This document shows positions 1-6,973 of a DNA stretch of 64,000 nucleotides, piece after piece. This stretch comes from Planctomycetes bacterium B3_Pla (GTDB taxonomy: Bacteria > Planctomycetota > Phycisphaerae > Sedimentisphaerales > Anaerobacaceae). The translations under genes were made by a program, and so were the position numbers. The first letter of the stretch is position 1. Each line of letters opens with the position of its first letter. The DNA lies in contig NJBM01000023.1 of the NCBI GenBank assembly GCA_005223045.1, positions 1-64,000 of the forward strand, read 5' to 3'. The notes under the pieces were generated by a model. The model did not search any database. It saw nothing but the letters and a program-made list of their open reading frames with translations, and was not told the DNA's origin.

Positions 1-534
1 CAACAAACAACTCTTCCTGCCAGCGTTCCTGATTGCCTATCACAACTAAGCCTCCGTGCTTGAAGTTGGCCCCCACTACTGATAATATATATATATCAGA
101 ATCAGGGGACTTTTTCAACAGCCCCACTGTCCCTAGTAGGTCCGCGAAAATTTCTTCAAAAAAATGAAAAAATCCCAATTTTGTTGTCTACATTTGCCCT
201 CTGAGAAACGCCTTTATTTAGAAGGGCAAAATATGTGCGATATGGACAGGCTTTGGGCCGGATGTGTTTATTCCGGATTGGGACGCCGAGTGTGCGCAGC
301 CGAAGTCTGGACTTTGGAGGCAGGAATATGACAGAAGCAATGCTTACGAGACGTTTTTCGGCATACGAAGCGAATGTAATCCGGAAGGAAAGATGGGCCA
401 AAACCCATCCTACCTGAGCGGCTCGAAAATGAAGTGGCAGCCGAGAGTAGACACGTATTGGAATACAGGTGGCTGTCGCCAGTCTAGTTCAAAACAAATA
501 GGGTTCGTCCCTATATACATCATGGATATATAAA
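1..534. other. Intergenic stretch, no convincing gene
   Basis: I see no protein with a ribosome binding site or recognisable motif here. Positions 110-133 carry TTTTTCAACAGCCCC followed by GTCCC, which matches the terminal repeat of the MITE-like element at 24955-25109, so this is probably one end of a related element. An AT alternation lies at about 86-98. The last 30 bases are the leader of the zinc-ribbon gene. Confidence 0.4.
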
Positions 535-927
535 ATGACTAAAAAAGTAGAAAACAGATCTTGTCCATACTGTAAAGAGGATATTAAGACTGAGGCTATA
601 AAGTGCAAACATTGCGGCACTAATGTAGCACCAGAAAACCCTAGGCATGAAGGTACATGCCCTTACTGCAAAGAAACAATCCATCCAGAAGCTGCTAAAT
701 GTAAACACTGTAAGTCAAGCTTGGATATGAGCTCAGGTGAACCAGCTTCCCGAGATGGAGGTGACTCTACGGCCTTCGCTTCCGGATCCAATGCAATGCG
801 AGGTGTAGGCGACGTTATTGCTGGTGTCACTAGCAGGCTTGGTATCATACCCTGCCACGGGTGTAAACAACGGCAGGAGTGGTTAAACTCTCGCCTTCCT
901 TTTAAGTCTCAATTTCGACAGGAGTAA
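535..927 (+). CDS. Double zinc-ribbon protein with Cys-rich C-terminal tail
   Basis: A 130-residue protein built from two zinc ribbons. The first has CPYC near residue 10 and CKHC near 23-26; the second has CPYC at about 43-46 and CKHC at about 56-59. A low-complexity Ser/Gly linker follows, then a tail with GVGDVIAGVTSRLGI and CHGCKQRQEWLN. From memory, a GI-x-PC-x-GCK-x-RQE-x-LN tail recurs at the C-terminus of otherwise unrelated small bacterial proteins; its function is not known to me. The stop codon overlaps the ATG of the following reading frame by one base, so the two zinc-ribbon genes are translationally close. Codon use is visibly more A+T-rich than in most of the window, which suggests transfer. 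Zinc binding is inferred from the four CxxC pairs; the biological role is unknown. Confidence 0.7.
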   Translation: MTKKVENRSCPYCKEDIKTEAIKCKHCGTNVAPENPRHEGTCPYCKETIHPEAAKCKHCKSSLDMSSGEPASRDGGDSTAFASGSNAMRGVGDVIAGVTSRLGIIPCHGCKQRQEWLNSRLPFKSQFRQE

Positions 928-932
928 TGACG

Positions 933-1373
933 ATGGCAACAACAAAAGAAGAAACACGGGCATGCCCATATTGTAATGAGGAAATTAATTCTGAAGCAAT
1001 TAAGTGTAAACATTGTCATTCAACAATTGCTTCTGAAAATCCTGATCATGGAGGTACGTGCCCATATTGCAAGGAAGAAATTAAAGCTGAAGCTATTAAA
1101 TGTAAACATTGCAAATCAAATCTTGTTGCAAGCTCAAGCTGTAAATGTAGTAGTAATGAAGAAGACGATATAGCTAAAATTCAAGCTCTAATGGCCTCAA
1201 TGGGTAATATAAGGCCAGCAGCAAGTTCTTTGATCAACAAGAATTTTGGTGTAGGGCTATCACTAGGAGACTGCACCTTCCACTGCTTTAGGGGTCCGGA
1301 TAAATGGCACTGTTATTGGTTTTGTGATGGGCCTATCGAAACAAGCTTCACAAACAGATTTTCAACGTTTTGA
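933..1373 (+). CDS. Double zinc-ribbon protein, paralogue of upstream gene
   Basis: A 146-residue protein whose first half repeats the architecture of the preceding gene: CPYC/CKHC, then CPYC/CKHC. The second half is different, with SSCKCSS, a helical segment and a C-terminus rich in Cys and aromatics (DCTFHCF, WHCYWFCDG). The ATG at 933 is preferred over the one at 927 because GGAG at 921-924 sits 8 bases upstream of it. Sharing a front half while the tails differ suggests a common zinc-ribbon carrier with exchangeable C-terminal modules. The gene is A+T-rich, like its neighbour. A short GC hairpin (CGCTCG...CGAGCG, 1381-1397) follows the stop. The molecular function is unknown. Confidence 0.7.
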   Translation: MATTKEETRACPYCNEEINSEAIKCKHCHSTIASENPDHGGTCPYCKEEIKAEAIKCKHCKSNLVASSSCKCSSNEEDDIAKIQALMASMGNIRPAASSLINKNFGVGLSLGDCTFHCFRGPDKWHCYWFCDGPIETSFTNRFSTF

Positions 1374-1741
1374 TGTAACACGCTCGCGCTCCGAGCGAAC
1401 CATTGCGATCCTGAACGGCTGAAGCATTGTCCACACAACGCGATACCTCGTCCTATTGAGGAATCAAAGGGGTAGGAATCAAAGGGGTACGGTACATTTT
1501 TTGTGAGTTTGTCTCTGTGTTCTGATGAGAACTTACCCAGTGACAGATTAAGCAAACGATTCTATCTTCTGCTTACAAGGAGAATTAAAGGGGTACGGTA
1601 CTTTTTTCGGCAAAACTATAAACAACTAGGGACGCGCCCCGCTTAACGCGAACCAGATGATGGCAATAATAGGGTCCGTCTTGTTTCCGTCTCTATTATC
1701 TCCATGTTCTGATTAATCAAATAATCTAAGGAGAATCGACA
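1374..1741. repeat. Repeat-bearing spacer with two direct repeats
   Basis: This 368-bp gap has no supported gene. AAAGGGGTACGGTAC occurs at 1481-1495 and again at 1587-1601, each followed by a T-run and each preceded by an A-rich GGAAT/GAATT context. These look like remnants of REP-type or small mobile elements. The last bases hold TAAGGAGAA, the ribosome binding site of the methyltransferase. Confidence 0.5.
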
Positions 1742-2767
1742 GTGGAAACTCAACTCGATCCGAGTCATATCATGCAAACCGCCACCGCCTTTTGGGGTTC
1801 TAAAGTGCTGCTTACGGCGGTGGAACTGGATTTGTTCTCGGCGCTCGGTCAAACGCCCATGACTGCATCCGAACTTGGCAAAGCTCTCGGACTCCATCCG
1901 CGAGGGACCTATGACTTCTTTGACGCGCTGGTGGCGCTGAAGTTCCTCGACCGTGATGGGGATTGCGCGGAGGGAAAATACAGGAACACGCCGGAGACCG
2001 CGGCGTTCCTGGACAAGAGCCGTCCAACCTACATCGGCGGTTTTCCCGAGATGTTGAATTCCCGGATATTCGGGTCATGGGGCCATCTGGGAGCTGCACT
2101 GAAGACGGGACTGCCGCAGAACGAAACTAAGGACAATGGCGAAGCCTGGTTCGAGGAACTTTATGCGGACGAGACAAAATTGGGCGAATTCCTCGAGGCG
2201 ATGTCCGGGCTTCAAGCTGCCAATTTCACTCAGTTGGCAGAGAAGTTTGACTTTTCCCGGTACAGGATTGTTTGCGACATTGGCGGCGCGCTGGCCCTGT
2301 TGTCACGAATCACAGGCCTGCACAATGAACACCTGACATTTACGAGCTTTGATCTGCCGCAAGTGGCGCCTCACGCTCAGAAACACATCGATGCCGCCGG
2401 CATGGCGGATCGCATCACGGTGGTCAGCGGCGACTTCTTCCAGGATGAATTTCCCGAAGCCGACGTCATCATTATGGGCAATATTCTGCATGACTGGAAC
2501 CTCGAGAGGAAGAACATCCTCATCAAGAAGGCTTATGATGCGCTGCCGGAAGGCGGGGCCTTTATCGCCATTGAAAATCTAATCGATGATGCCAGGCGCG
2601 AGAACGCTTTCGGCCTGTTAATGTCGCTCAACATGCTCATCGAGTTCGGCGACGCCTTCGACTACACGGCGAAGGATTTTCGCGAATGGTGCAGCGGCGC
2701 GGATTTTGCCCGTTTTGAATTCATCAGCCTTGCCGGCCCCGCCAGCGCTGCCATTGCGTACAAGTAA
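1742..2767 (+). CDS. Methyltransferase of the plant-type O-methyltransferase family
   Basis: A 341-residue protein. The N-terminal ~100 residues form the winged-helix dimerisation domain typical of acetylserotonin/hydroxyneurosporene-type O-methyltransferases (ATAFWGSKVLLTAVELDLF). The C-terminal half is the SAM-binding domain. Motif I reads VCDIGGALALL rather than the usual D-x-GGGxG, so the glycine loop is altered. The later motifs are intact: DFF...ADVIIMGNILHDW, whose His corresponds to the family's catalytic His, then LPEGGAFIAIENLI. The start is GTG at 1742, with AAGGAG about 8 bases upstream. The substrate cannot be read from the sequence. Tailoring of a small aromatic or secondary metabolite is the family norm, and a modifying role for the zinc-ribbon products upstream is only a speculation from proximity. 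Confidence 0.8.
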   Translation: METQLDPSHIMQTATAFWGSKVLLTAVELDLFSALGQTPMTASELGKALGLHPRGTYDFFDALVALKFLDRDGDCAEGKYRNTPETAAFLDKSRPTYIGGFPEMLNSRIFGSWGHLGAALKTGLPQNETKDNGEAWFEELYADETKLGEFLEAMSGLQAANFTQLAEKFDFSRYRIVCDIGGALALLSRITGLHNEHLTFTSFDLPQVAPHAQKHIDAAGMADRITVVSGDFFQDEFPEADVIIMGNILHDWNLERKNILIKKAYDALPEGGAFIAIENLIDDARRENAFGLLMSLNMLIEFGDAFDYTAKDFREWCSGADFARFEFISLAGPASAAIAYK

Positions 2768-2802
2768 TCGTTGTCACCGGCTTTACGGATTTTGCTGAAA
2801 AT

Positions 2803-2882
2803 AGGGACAGCGGGTGGGCTGAATTACTGCGAAGCTTTGGGACGCAGACATCGGCAGGAATTAAGTATGGCGGCCCCGGAAT
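2803..2882 (+). repeat. Dispersed repeat family, copy A
   Basis: This copy contains CTGAATTACTGCGAAGCTTT, then GGGACGCAGACATCGGC and a stretch ending in GGCGGCCCCGGAAT. Copies lie at 6787-6872 (+) and 23971-24174 (-). The three share the ~35-base ACTGCGRAGCTTTGGGRCGCAG core, and pairs share longer flanks. This one follows the methyltransferase and precedes the pseudopilin. Confidence 0.75.
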
Positions 2883-2918
2883 TTATCCGGGATTGACAAG
2901 TCAGGTTACCGGCATCGG

Positions 2919-3764
2919 TTAGTACCCCAATCTACCCCAGATGGCTATCTGCATCTTCTGCAAATCAGCGATTCCATCGTCGGTGGTGGGCGTATAGTTG
3001 TACGGAGGGTTCGGTCTTTTGCCTTCGGTTATGGTCTCTTTTGCTATGTACTTCCAGTAGTCGCTGTGGCCGTCGGCGAAAGAGACGTTCGTGCCGTTCC
3101 CATGCCGGACAAACGGAGGGTCCCACCATCTGGGCGAGGTGTAGTGAATAGCATAGCTATCCGGACTGATCTGGCCTTCATCGAGAAAAACGAGTCTATA
3201 AGCTGGAGCCGGGACGGTGATTTCCGATCTCTTCTTGACCATCAAGACCGTCCTGCCTACTCTCACTCCCTTGTTGCCGTTATACGTTCCAGTTGCATCG
3301 AAACAGCCGTTCATCCCATAGCCCGTAGAGTACGTGCGCATCTCTCCACGAACACCGGTCGGGCACCGGTACACCTTTTCGGCTGCGCAGTACGGAAACA
3401 GCGCTCCGGCTCGGATGGCCTGCTTTTGTATGTCAAGCGGTCGTTGATTGCCCTGCGAGAAACCAGAGGCGCAGTCGTTGCCTACCCAGTAGGGCTCGCC
3501 CTTGTGAGGACCCGATGTGGGTGCCGGAGCGGCGGGGGGGCTGGTAGGGTTCCAATAGGCTTCGCCATTGACAATCATGTCGTCGTTTTCATCGGCATAC
3601 ATCATCCAGCCAAGTGTAAGTGTCTTTAGATGATTAAGGCAAACCGCGCGTCTGCCCTGCTCTCTGGCCCGTTTCAGTGCGGGCATGAGGACGGCCATCA
3701 GTATTGCAATGATGGCAATCACCACCAGAAGCTCTATTAAAGTAAAACCGTCCTGCTTGCGCAT
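2919..3764 (-). CDS. Pseudopilin-like protein with H-X9-DG motif
   Basis: A 281-residue type II secretion/type IV pilin-like protein of the large planctomycete family. It starts MRKQDGFTLIELLVVIAIIA, a class III prepilin signal with cleavage expected after the Gly before Phe, followed by one hydrophobic helix. The C-terminal region has H-GNGTNVSFA-DG, exactly the H-X9-DG signature. I chose the ATG at 3764 because AAGGGGA precedes it; an upstream in-frame ATG would put 11 charged residues before the prepilin motif. Planctomycete genomes carry dozens of such genes, often with glycan-degradation loci, and their exact role is unresolved. Divergent from the cassette array. A perfect 16-bp palindrome (TGTTATAATTATAACA, 3821-3836) lies in its upstream region. 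Confidence 0.9.
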   Translation of the reverse strand: MRKQDGFTLIELLVVIAIIAILMAVLMPALKRAREQGRRAVCLNHLKTLTLGWMMYADENDDMIVNGEAYWNPTSPPAAPAPTSGPHKGEPYWVGNDCASGFSQGNQRPLDIQKQAIRAGALFPYCAAEKVYRCPTGVRGEMRTYSTGYGMNGCFDATGTYNGNKGVRVGRTVLMVKKRSEITVPAPAYRLVFLDEGQISPDSYAIHYTSPRWWDPPFVRHGNGTNVSFADGHSDYWKYIAKETITEGKRPNPPYNYTPTTDDGIADLQKMQIAIWGRLGY

Positions 3765-3820
3765 GATCTGTTCCCCTTCTTTTCCAAAGAGATACACTGA
3801 GTCTTGCCGGTATGTTTATC

Positions 3821-3836
3821 TGTTATAATTATAACA
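3821..3836. promoter_or_regulatory. Perfect 16-bp AT palindrome upstream of the pseudopilin
   Basis: TGTTATAATTATAACA is fully self-complementary. It contains TATAAT-like hexamers on both strands and sits 57 bp upstream of the pseudopilin ATG, so it may be a promoter -10 element and/or an operator. The rest of 3765-4183 holds no gene that I can support. A 15-base piece, GACGGGGACGGAGTC within 4090-4111, recurs at 57405-57426, and a GCCCG/CGGGC hairpin lies at 4168-4182. Confidence 0.4.
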
Positions 3837-4183
3837 TGCTCGGAGCCGATTTAAAGCGCAATCTCTTGATATATCGGGCTACCCCTCAAGCCGAGATCGT
3901 CAATTCTGATAGTGCAAAGGGCCTGAGAGGGCTGCGCTGTGAGATTCTGCAGGTTGAAGGGATCGTTTGCATTTCTTGGTATATTTTTTCTCTTGAACAA
4001 TCCGATACGGCAGTATAGATTTGCTGTAGCGGCGATATTCTGCATTTCTTGAGCCAAAGGCGAAGGCTCTCCGGGCCGCTCTTTACGGGACACCGACGGG
4101 GACGGAGTCTGAGATAGCGACATGATCTATGCCCATTTCCTGCAAAAAGGTGGCCGCGGCATCCGCAGCCCGCTTGACGGGCT

Positions 4184-4211
4184 TTGACAGGGTTTATACA
4201 GTCTGTATAAA
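4184..4211 (+). promoter_or_regulatory. Strong sigma-70-type promoter driving the cassette array
   Basis: TTGACA at 4184-4189 and TATAAA at 4206-4211 are separated by 16 bp. The spacer and -10 box are embedded in a perfect palindrome, 4191-4213, whose core is TTATACAG-T-CTGTATAA. The promoter points toward the first cassette junction at 4351, the position a cassette promoter (Pc) has in an integron. The palindrome over the -10 implies repression or autoregulation. There is no integrase gene in the 390 bp upstream. Confidence 0.6.
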
Positions 4212-4213
4212 CC
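4191..4213. promoter_or_regulatory. Operator-like palindrome 1 (11-bp arms)
   Basis: Two perfect 11-base arms flank one central T; the central 17 bases are TTATACAG-T-CTGTATAA. It overlaps the spacer and -10 of the promoter at 4184-4211. A related palindrome lies at 4329-4345 and a single half-site, TTATACAG, at 4296-4303. The cognate regulator is unknown; the half-sites resemble LexA half-sites but in inverted order. Confidence 0.6.
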
Positions 4214-4328
4214 GTGAGCGCATGACACGGAAGAGTTGTGTAAATACCTGATATGAACGCCGTTACGAGAAAAGACAAGAAGGGGTGGAGGCTTCTTATA
4301 CAGAAAGAAGCGGTTTGTGTTTGCCGTT

Positions 4329-4345
4329 TTATGCAGACTGCATAA
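4329..4345. promoter_or_regulatory. Operator-like palindrome 2 / possible attI sub-site
   Basis: TTATGCAG-A-CTGCATAA is a perfect 8+1+8 dyad related to the one at 4191-4213 (shared consensus TTATRCAGWCTGYATAA). It is also part of a cluster of TTATGC hexamers: direct copies at 4329-4334 and 4352-4357 and an inverted copy at 4340-4345. An integron attI carries repeated, partly inverted core-like sites just before the first junction, so this may be an integrase-binding array rather than, or as well as, an operator. Confidence 0.5.
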
Positions 4346-4350
4346 TCATT

Positions 4351-5346
4351 GTTATGCTCGAAGGGAGCCTGTCTTATGAAACGAATATTCCTCAACGCCA
4401 TTTGCGCACTTCTGCTCTGTTGCTCCCCAGCGCTTGCCGAACAGGTTCAGTCGACTAATGAGCCAGCAAAGACCGTCGATGAGCTTGTGAAGGCATTTTC
4501 CAGCGCCGAATATTTCTGGCAACAGGGAGATGTCGCCCGTGAACTAGTCGCGCTAGGGGATGCAAAGATCGTCCCAAGGATAGAGAAGCACCTTGATACT
4601 CAGGACAGAAGAAGAAGGTGTAATGCGGCACTGGTGCTCGCTGGCCTAGGCGATAAACGTGGCCTCGCGATAATCATTGCAGAACTTGAAGACAAAAAGC
4701 CACGTCCAACAGACAGGATAGGGTCCGATGGCAGGCCCTATCCGGAGGGCCAGATCAGGTCAGATCGATATTACGCGGCTCTCCTCCTGGGGCAGCTTGG
4801 GAAGAAAGAAGCTGTCCCGGTCCTTATCAAAGCGACAAAGGACAAAACGATTAACTACCAAGCAGCAATTTCGCTTGGAAAGATCGGCGAAAAGAGCGCG
4901 ATCCCCGCCTTGCGCAAGATGGCCAAGGACTTTCCAGACGAACGGCTTTGGGCTGGATATGGACTAGCAGCGCTGGGTGAACCGGAAGGCTTCGATATGT
5001 TGACAGAAGTCATCATTTCTGATTCTCGTTGGACAGAGCGAAGACATGCAGTGAGAGCACTGGGAGATATTGGTCATCCAAAAGCTCTGCCAACAGTCGT
5101 GAAGGCTCTCAAGGACAAGCACGTGAATGTCAGGGTCAGTGCAGCGCGCGCATTGGGCGCGATCGGGGACTCGGCTGCGCTTCCCGCTCTTATCGAGGCG
5201 CTGAACGATACGGAAGTTACGAAGGTCAACGCGCCAACGACAGTAGAAAAAGAGGTCCGGAAGGCGATAGAGGCAATAAAGGCAAATAGGAAATGACGCA
5301 TAACCATCTCATCCACCGGACGCTATCGCGCCGGTGATGCTCATCG
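4351..5346 (+). mobile_element. Integron-type gene cassette 1 (HEAT-repeat protein)
   Basis: The 5' junction core is GTTATGC at 4351-4357. The cassette's own inverse core near its 3' end is GCATAAC at 5298-5304, the exact reverse complement, as expected because both come together when a cassette is circular. The CDS begins 24 bp inside the junction and ends 2 bp before the inverse core, which is classic cassette geometry. The next junction core is GTTAGGC at 5346. Confidence 0.7.
4376..5296 (+). CDS. Exported HEAT-repeat (PBS-lyase type) protein
   Basis: A 306-residue protein with a signal peptide (MKRIFLNAICALLLCCSPALA) followed by about seven HEAT/PBS-lyase repeats, for example GDKRGLAIIIAELED, LGKKEAVPVLIKA, GHPKALPTVVKALKD and GDSAALPALIEALND. 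Such solenoids are protein-protein interaction scaffolds and are common in planctomycete envelopes. The start at 4376 follows GGGAG; an upstream ATG would add nine residues before the signal peptide. It is carried as the first cassette of the array and should be transcribed from the promoter at 4184. I cannot name a specific function. Confidence 0.85.
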   Translation: MKRIFLNAICALLLCCSPALAEQVQSTNEPAKTVDELVKAFSSAEYFWQQGDVARELVALGDAKIVPRIEKHLDTQDRRRRCNAALVLAGLGDKRGLAIIIAELEDKKPRPTDRIGSDGRPYPEGQIRSDRYYAALLLGQLGKKEAVPVLIKATKDKTINYQAAISLGKIGEKSAIPALRKMAKDFPDERLWAGYGLAALGEPEGFDMLTEVIISDSRWTERRHAVRALGDIGHPKALPTVVKALKDKHVNVRVSAARALGAIGDSAALPALIEALNDTEVTKVNAPTTVEKEVRKAIEAIKANRK

Positions 5347-5352
5347 TTAGGC
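5298..5352 (+). mobile_element. attC recombination site 1
   Basis: R'' is GCATAAC (5298-5304) and R' is GTTAGGC (5346-5352). The bases between fold into an imperfect hairpin with ACCGG/CCGGT and CATC/GATG arms. One unpaired C in the left arm (CATC-C-ACCGG) acts like the extrahelical base that directs strand choice by integron integrases. The 55-bp length is at the short end of the attC range. Confidence 0.7.
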
Positions 5353-5871
5353 ATCATATGAGAGGAATAATATGCCGTATGAACGAATCATCAGCAAGGA
5401 GCATCGGCCTTCAAACGAAAATATCCTCAAAACAATCGGCGATATAACATACTGGCTGGAATTGCGCCAATACCTTGAATCATCTTATGACTTTACCCCT
5501 GAATTGATCGATGGTGGGAAGCATGGATGGGCAATTCGATATCGTAGAAGTGGAAAGACACTCTGTAATCTGATTCCCGAAAAAGGTGCATTTACTGTTT
5601 TGATTGTCCTCGGCAAAAAGGAAGCAGAAAAAGCTCTGTCCATAATGGATCAACTTAACGCAAATGTACGTCAATTACTTGATAACGCAAAACAACTTCA
5701 TGATGGCCGATGGCTGTGGATACGTGTACGCAAACAAGGGGATGTTAAAAGCATCAAAGAGTTGCTCAAAATCAAACGGAAGCCAAAGAAGGCTGAATAA
5801 GAATACAATGTAGGCAAGCCTAACATCGTGGTCCAGTCGACGCCGCTGCGCGTCGCGACTGACCACGTGCG
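5347..5871 (+). mobile_element. Integron-type gene cassette 2 (DUF3788 protein)
   Basis: The 5' junction is GTTAGGC at 5346-5352, and the cassette's inverse core GCCTAAC at 5818-5824 is its exact reverse complement. The single CDS starts 25 bp inside the junction and ends 18 bp before the inverse core. A 525-bp, one-gene, promoterless unit is typical of a cassette. Confidence 0.75.
5372..5800 (+). CDS. DUF3788 family protein
   Basis: A 142-residue soluble protein. The regions GWAIRYRRSGKTLCNLIPEKGAFTVLIVLGKKEAEKAL, read in segments, and DGRWLWIRVRK with a terminal IKELLKIKRKPKK are the conserved blocks of DUF3788, a small cytoplasmic family of unknown function that fits the same size. GAGGAAT lies 7-8 bases upstream of the ATG. 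It is the sole gene of cassette 2. DUF3788 and similar small orphan proteins are frequent cassette cargo. No enzymatic motif is evident. Confidence 0.8.
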   Translation: MPYERIISKEHRPSNENILKTIGDITYWLELRQYLESSYDFTPELIDGGKHGWAIRYRRSGKTLCNLIPEKGAFTVLIVLGKKEAEKALSIMDQLNANVRQLLDNAKQLHDGRWLWIRVRKQGDVKSIKELLKIKRKPKKAE

Positions 5872-5877
5872 TTCTGC
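5818..5877 (+). mobile_element. attC recombination site 2
   Basis: R'' is GCCTAAC (5818-5824) and R' is GTTCTGC (5871-5877). The interior forms a long stem: GTGGTC/GACCAC-like outer arm, CAGTCG/CGACTG and CGC/GCG, with an extra C in the left arm (GTGGTCCAGTCG against GTGGTCAGTCG) serving as an extrahelical base. R' departs from the GTTRRRY consensus, but GCAGAAC, its exact complement, is found downstream at 6654-6660. Confidence 0.65.
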
Positions 5878-5892
5878 CACAAGGAGAAAACG

Positions 5893-6564
5893 ATGAAGAC
5901 CATGACCTCACACATTGCTTTCGTTCTGCTGATGTTGCTGTGCATTGGCTGCGACGGAGAAGAGGGGACATCCGCCAGAGATGGATCGCCGGCGTCCGTT
6001 GACATGAGTAAGGCGGAAGAAGAAGTCAGGACGCGTTACGCCAAAGCACATCCTGAGATCCAGGAGTACATTCTTTGGACAGCGCGGACGTTTGGGCCCG
6101 GCGGGATGTGGCGCAATGAAGATGCGTTCGCCGGCTTGTCCGGCGGAGAACGTGAAGGGAAGGTCCAATACCTCGCCGCTCTGCTGGAGGATAGTGAATA
6201 CGGTCGCCACCTTTGCCAGGGACTGGCGGATGCGAGTGCGATCAAGGATGAGCGTCTTGTGCCGGGCCTAATGAAGGTAGCGGGGTATCATCGGGAGAGA
6301 GGCGACTACGACTGCCGCCCCAAATGGATGGCCGTGGCCGCGTTGGCCCGCCAGGAATCTGATGTCGCCGTGGGGTTGCTTGTCGGTCTGGTAGACCACG
6401 GCAATCAGAACACGCGCAAGTGGGCCCGTGCGGCGCTTTCGCGAAAGACGGGCCAGGACTTCAAGCAAGACAAGAAAGCCTGGGCCCAATGGTGGAAGGC
6501 GCAGGGCCACGAGCCCATAGACGACGAACTACTGAAGCCCTGGGAAGCGCCCTCTCAGGAGTAG
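5893..6564 (+). CDS. Lipoprotein with HEAT-like repeats
   Basis: A 223-residue protein with a lipoprotein signal (hydrophobic segment then LLCIGC, Cys at about residue 19). The mature part has HEAT-like helices, with the C-terminal ARAALSRKTGQDFKQDKKAW-AQWW motif that commonly ends planctomycete HEAT-repeat proteins. A good AAGGAG lies 7 bases before the ATG. The CDS starts 21 bp inside the junction at 5871, so it is the likely cargo of a third cassette. The function is unknown; an envelope scaffold role is inferred. Confidence 0.8.
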   Translation: MKTMTSHIAFVLLMLLCIGCDGEEGTSARDGSPASVDMSKAEEEVRTRYAKAHPEIQEYILWTARTFGPGGMWRNEDAFAGLSGGEREGKVQYLAALLEDSEYGRHLCQGLADASAIKDERLVPGLMKVAGYHRERGDYDCRPKWMAVAALARQESDVAVGLLVGLVDHGNQNTRKWARAALSRKTGQDFKQDKKAWAQWWKAQGHEPIDDELLKPWEAPSQE

Positions 6565-6653
6565 GTGTGATTGGCTTGGAACCCGTGATACGCAATACAC
6601 AGAGCAGACACCGCATCGTTTGATCCCGTTTGTTTGGTGAACTCAGGAATCGT

Positions 6654-6698
6654 GCAGAACAAAGCGATGATCGCGGAGCCGCCGACAACACGTTTTTG
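6654..6698 (+). mobile_element. Candidate degenerate attC closing cassette 3
   Basis: GCAGAAC at 6654-6660 is the exact complement of the junction core GTTCTGC at 5871-5877, as the cassette model predicts. A GTT-initial heptamer (GTTTTTG, 6692-6698) could be R', but the 31 bases between show only a weak hairpin (GCGA/TCGC) and the site is shorter than normal. The 90-bp distance from the lipoprotein stop also suggests decay. Treat it as provisional. Confidence 0.4.
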
Positions 6699-6786
6699 CA
6701 GATGTACGTAATCGGGGGTAATCGGGGGACACCTTACTTATTTCTTCCTCTCATTGAGGTCTTTGCAAAGGGTACAGCGTGTTTTT

Positions 6787-6872
6787 TGATGAGTTGTGCT
6801 TGATAATGACAGGTTTTGATAGAGGACAGCGGCTGGACTGAATTACTGCGGAGCTTTGGGGCGCAGACATCG
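6787..6872 (+). repeat. Dispersed repeat family, copy B
   Basis: This copy contains GATGAGTTGTGCTTG, GGTTTTGATAGAGG and the core ACTGCGGAGCTTTGGGGCGC. The first two blocks are shared with copy C (23971-24174) and the core with copies A and C. It lies in the 6565-6973 spacer, which otherwise holds a tandem GTAATCGGGG pair at about 6708-6727 and no gene. Confidence 0.75.
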
Positions 6873-6973
6873 ATATAACCGGGCATTGCAACTGAAGGGC
6901 AAATCTGGTATTTTACCGGCTAAGAAATGTGCGTTGTCGGTGTATGTCGAACGGCGGCCGGAAGTTGAGGTAT

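Noticed and set aside
4191..4213. LexA/SOS box
   Set aside because: The half-sites resemble ACAG/CTGT of the proteobacterial box but in inverted order, and planctomycete LexA sites are not known to me well enough to support the call.
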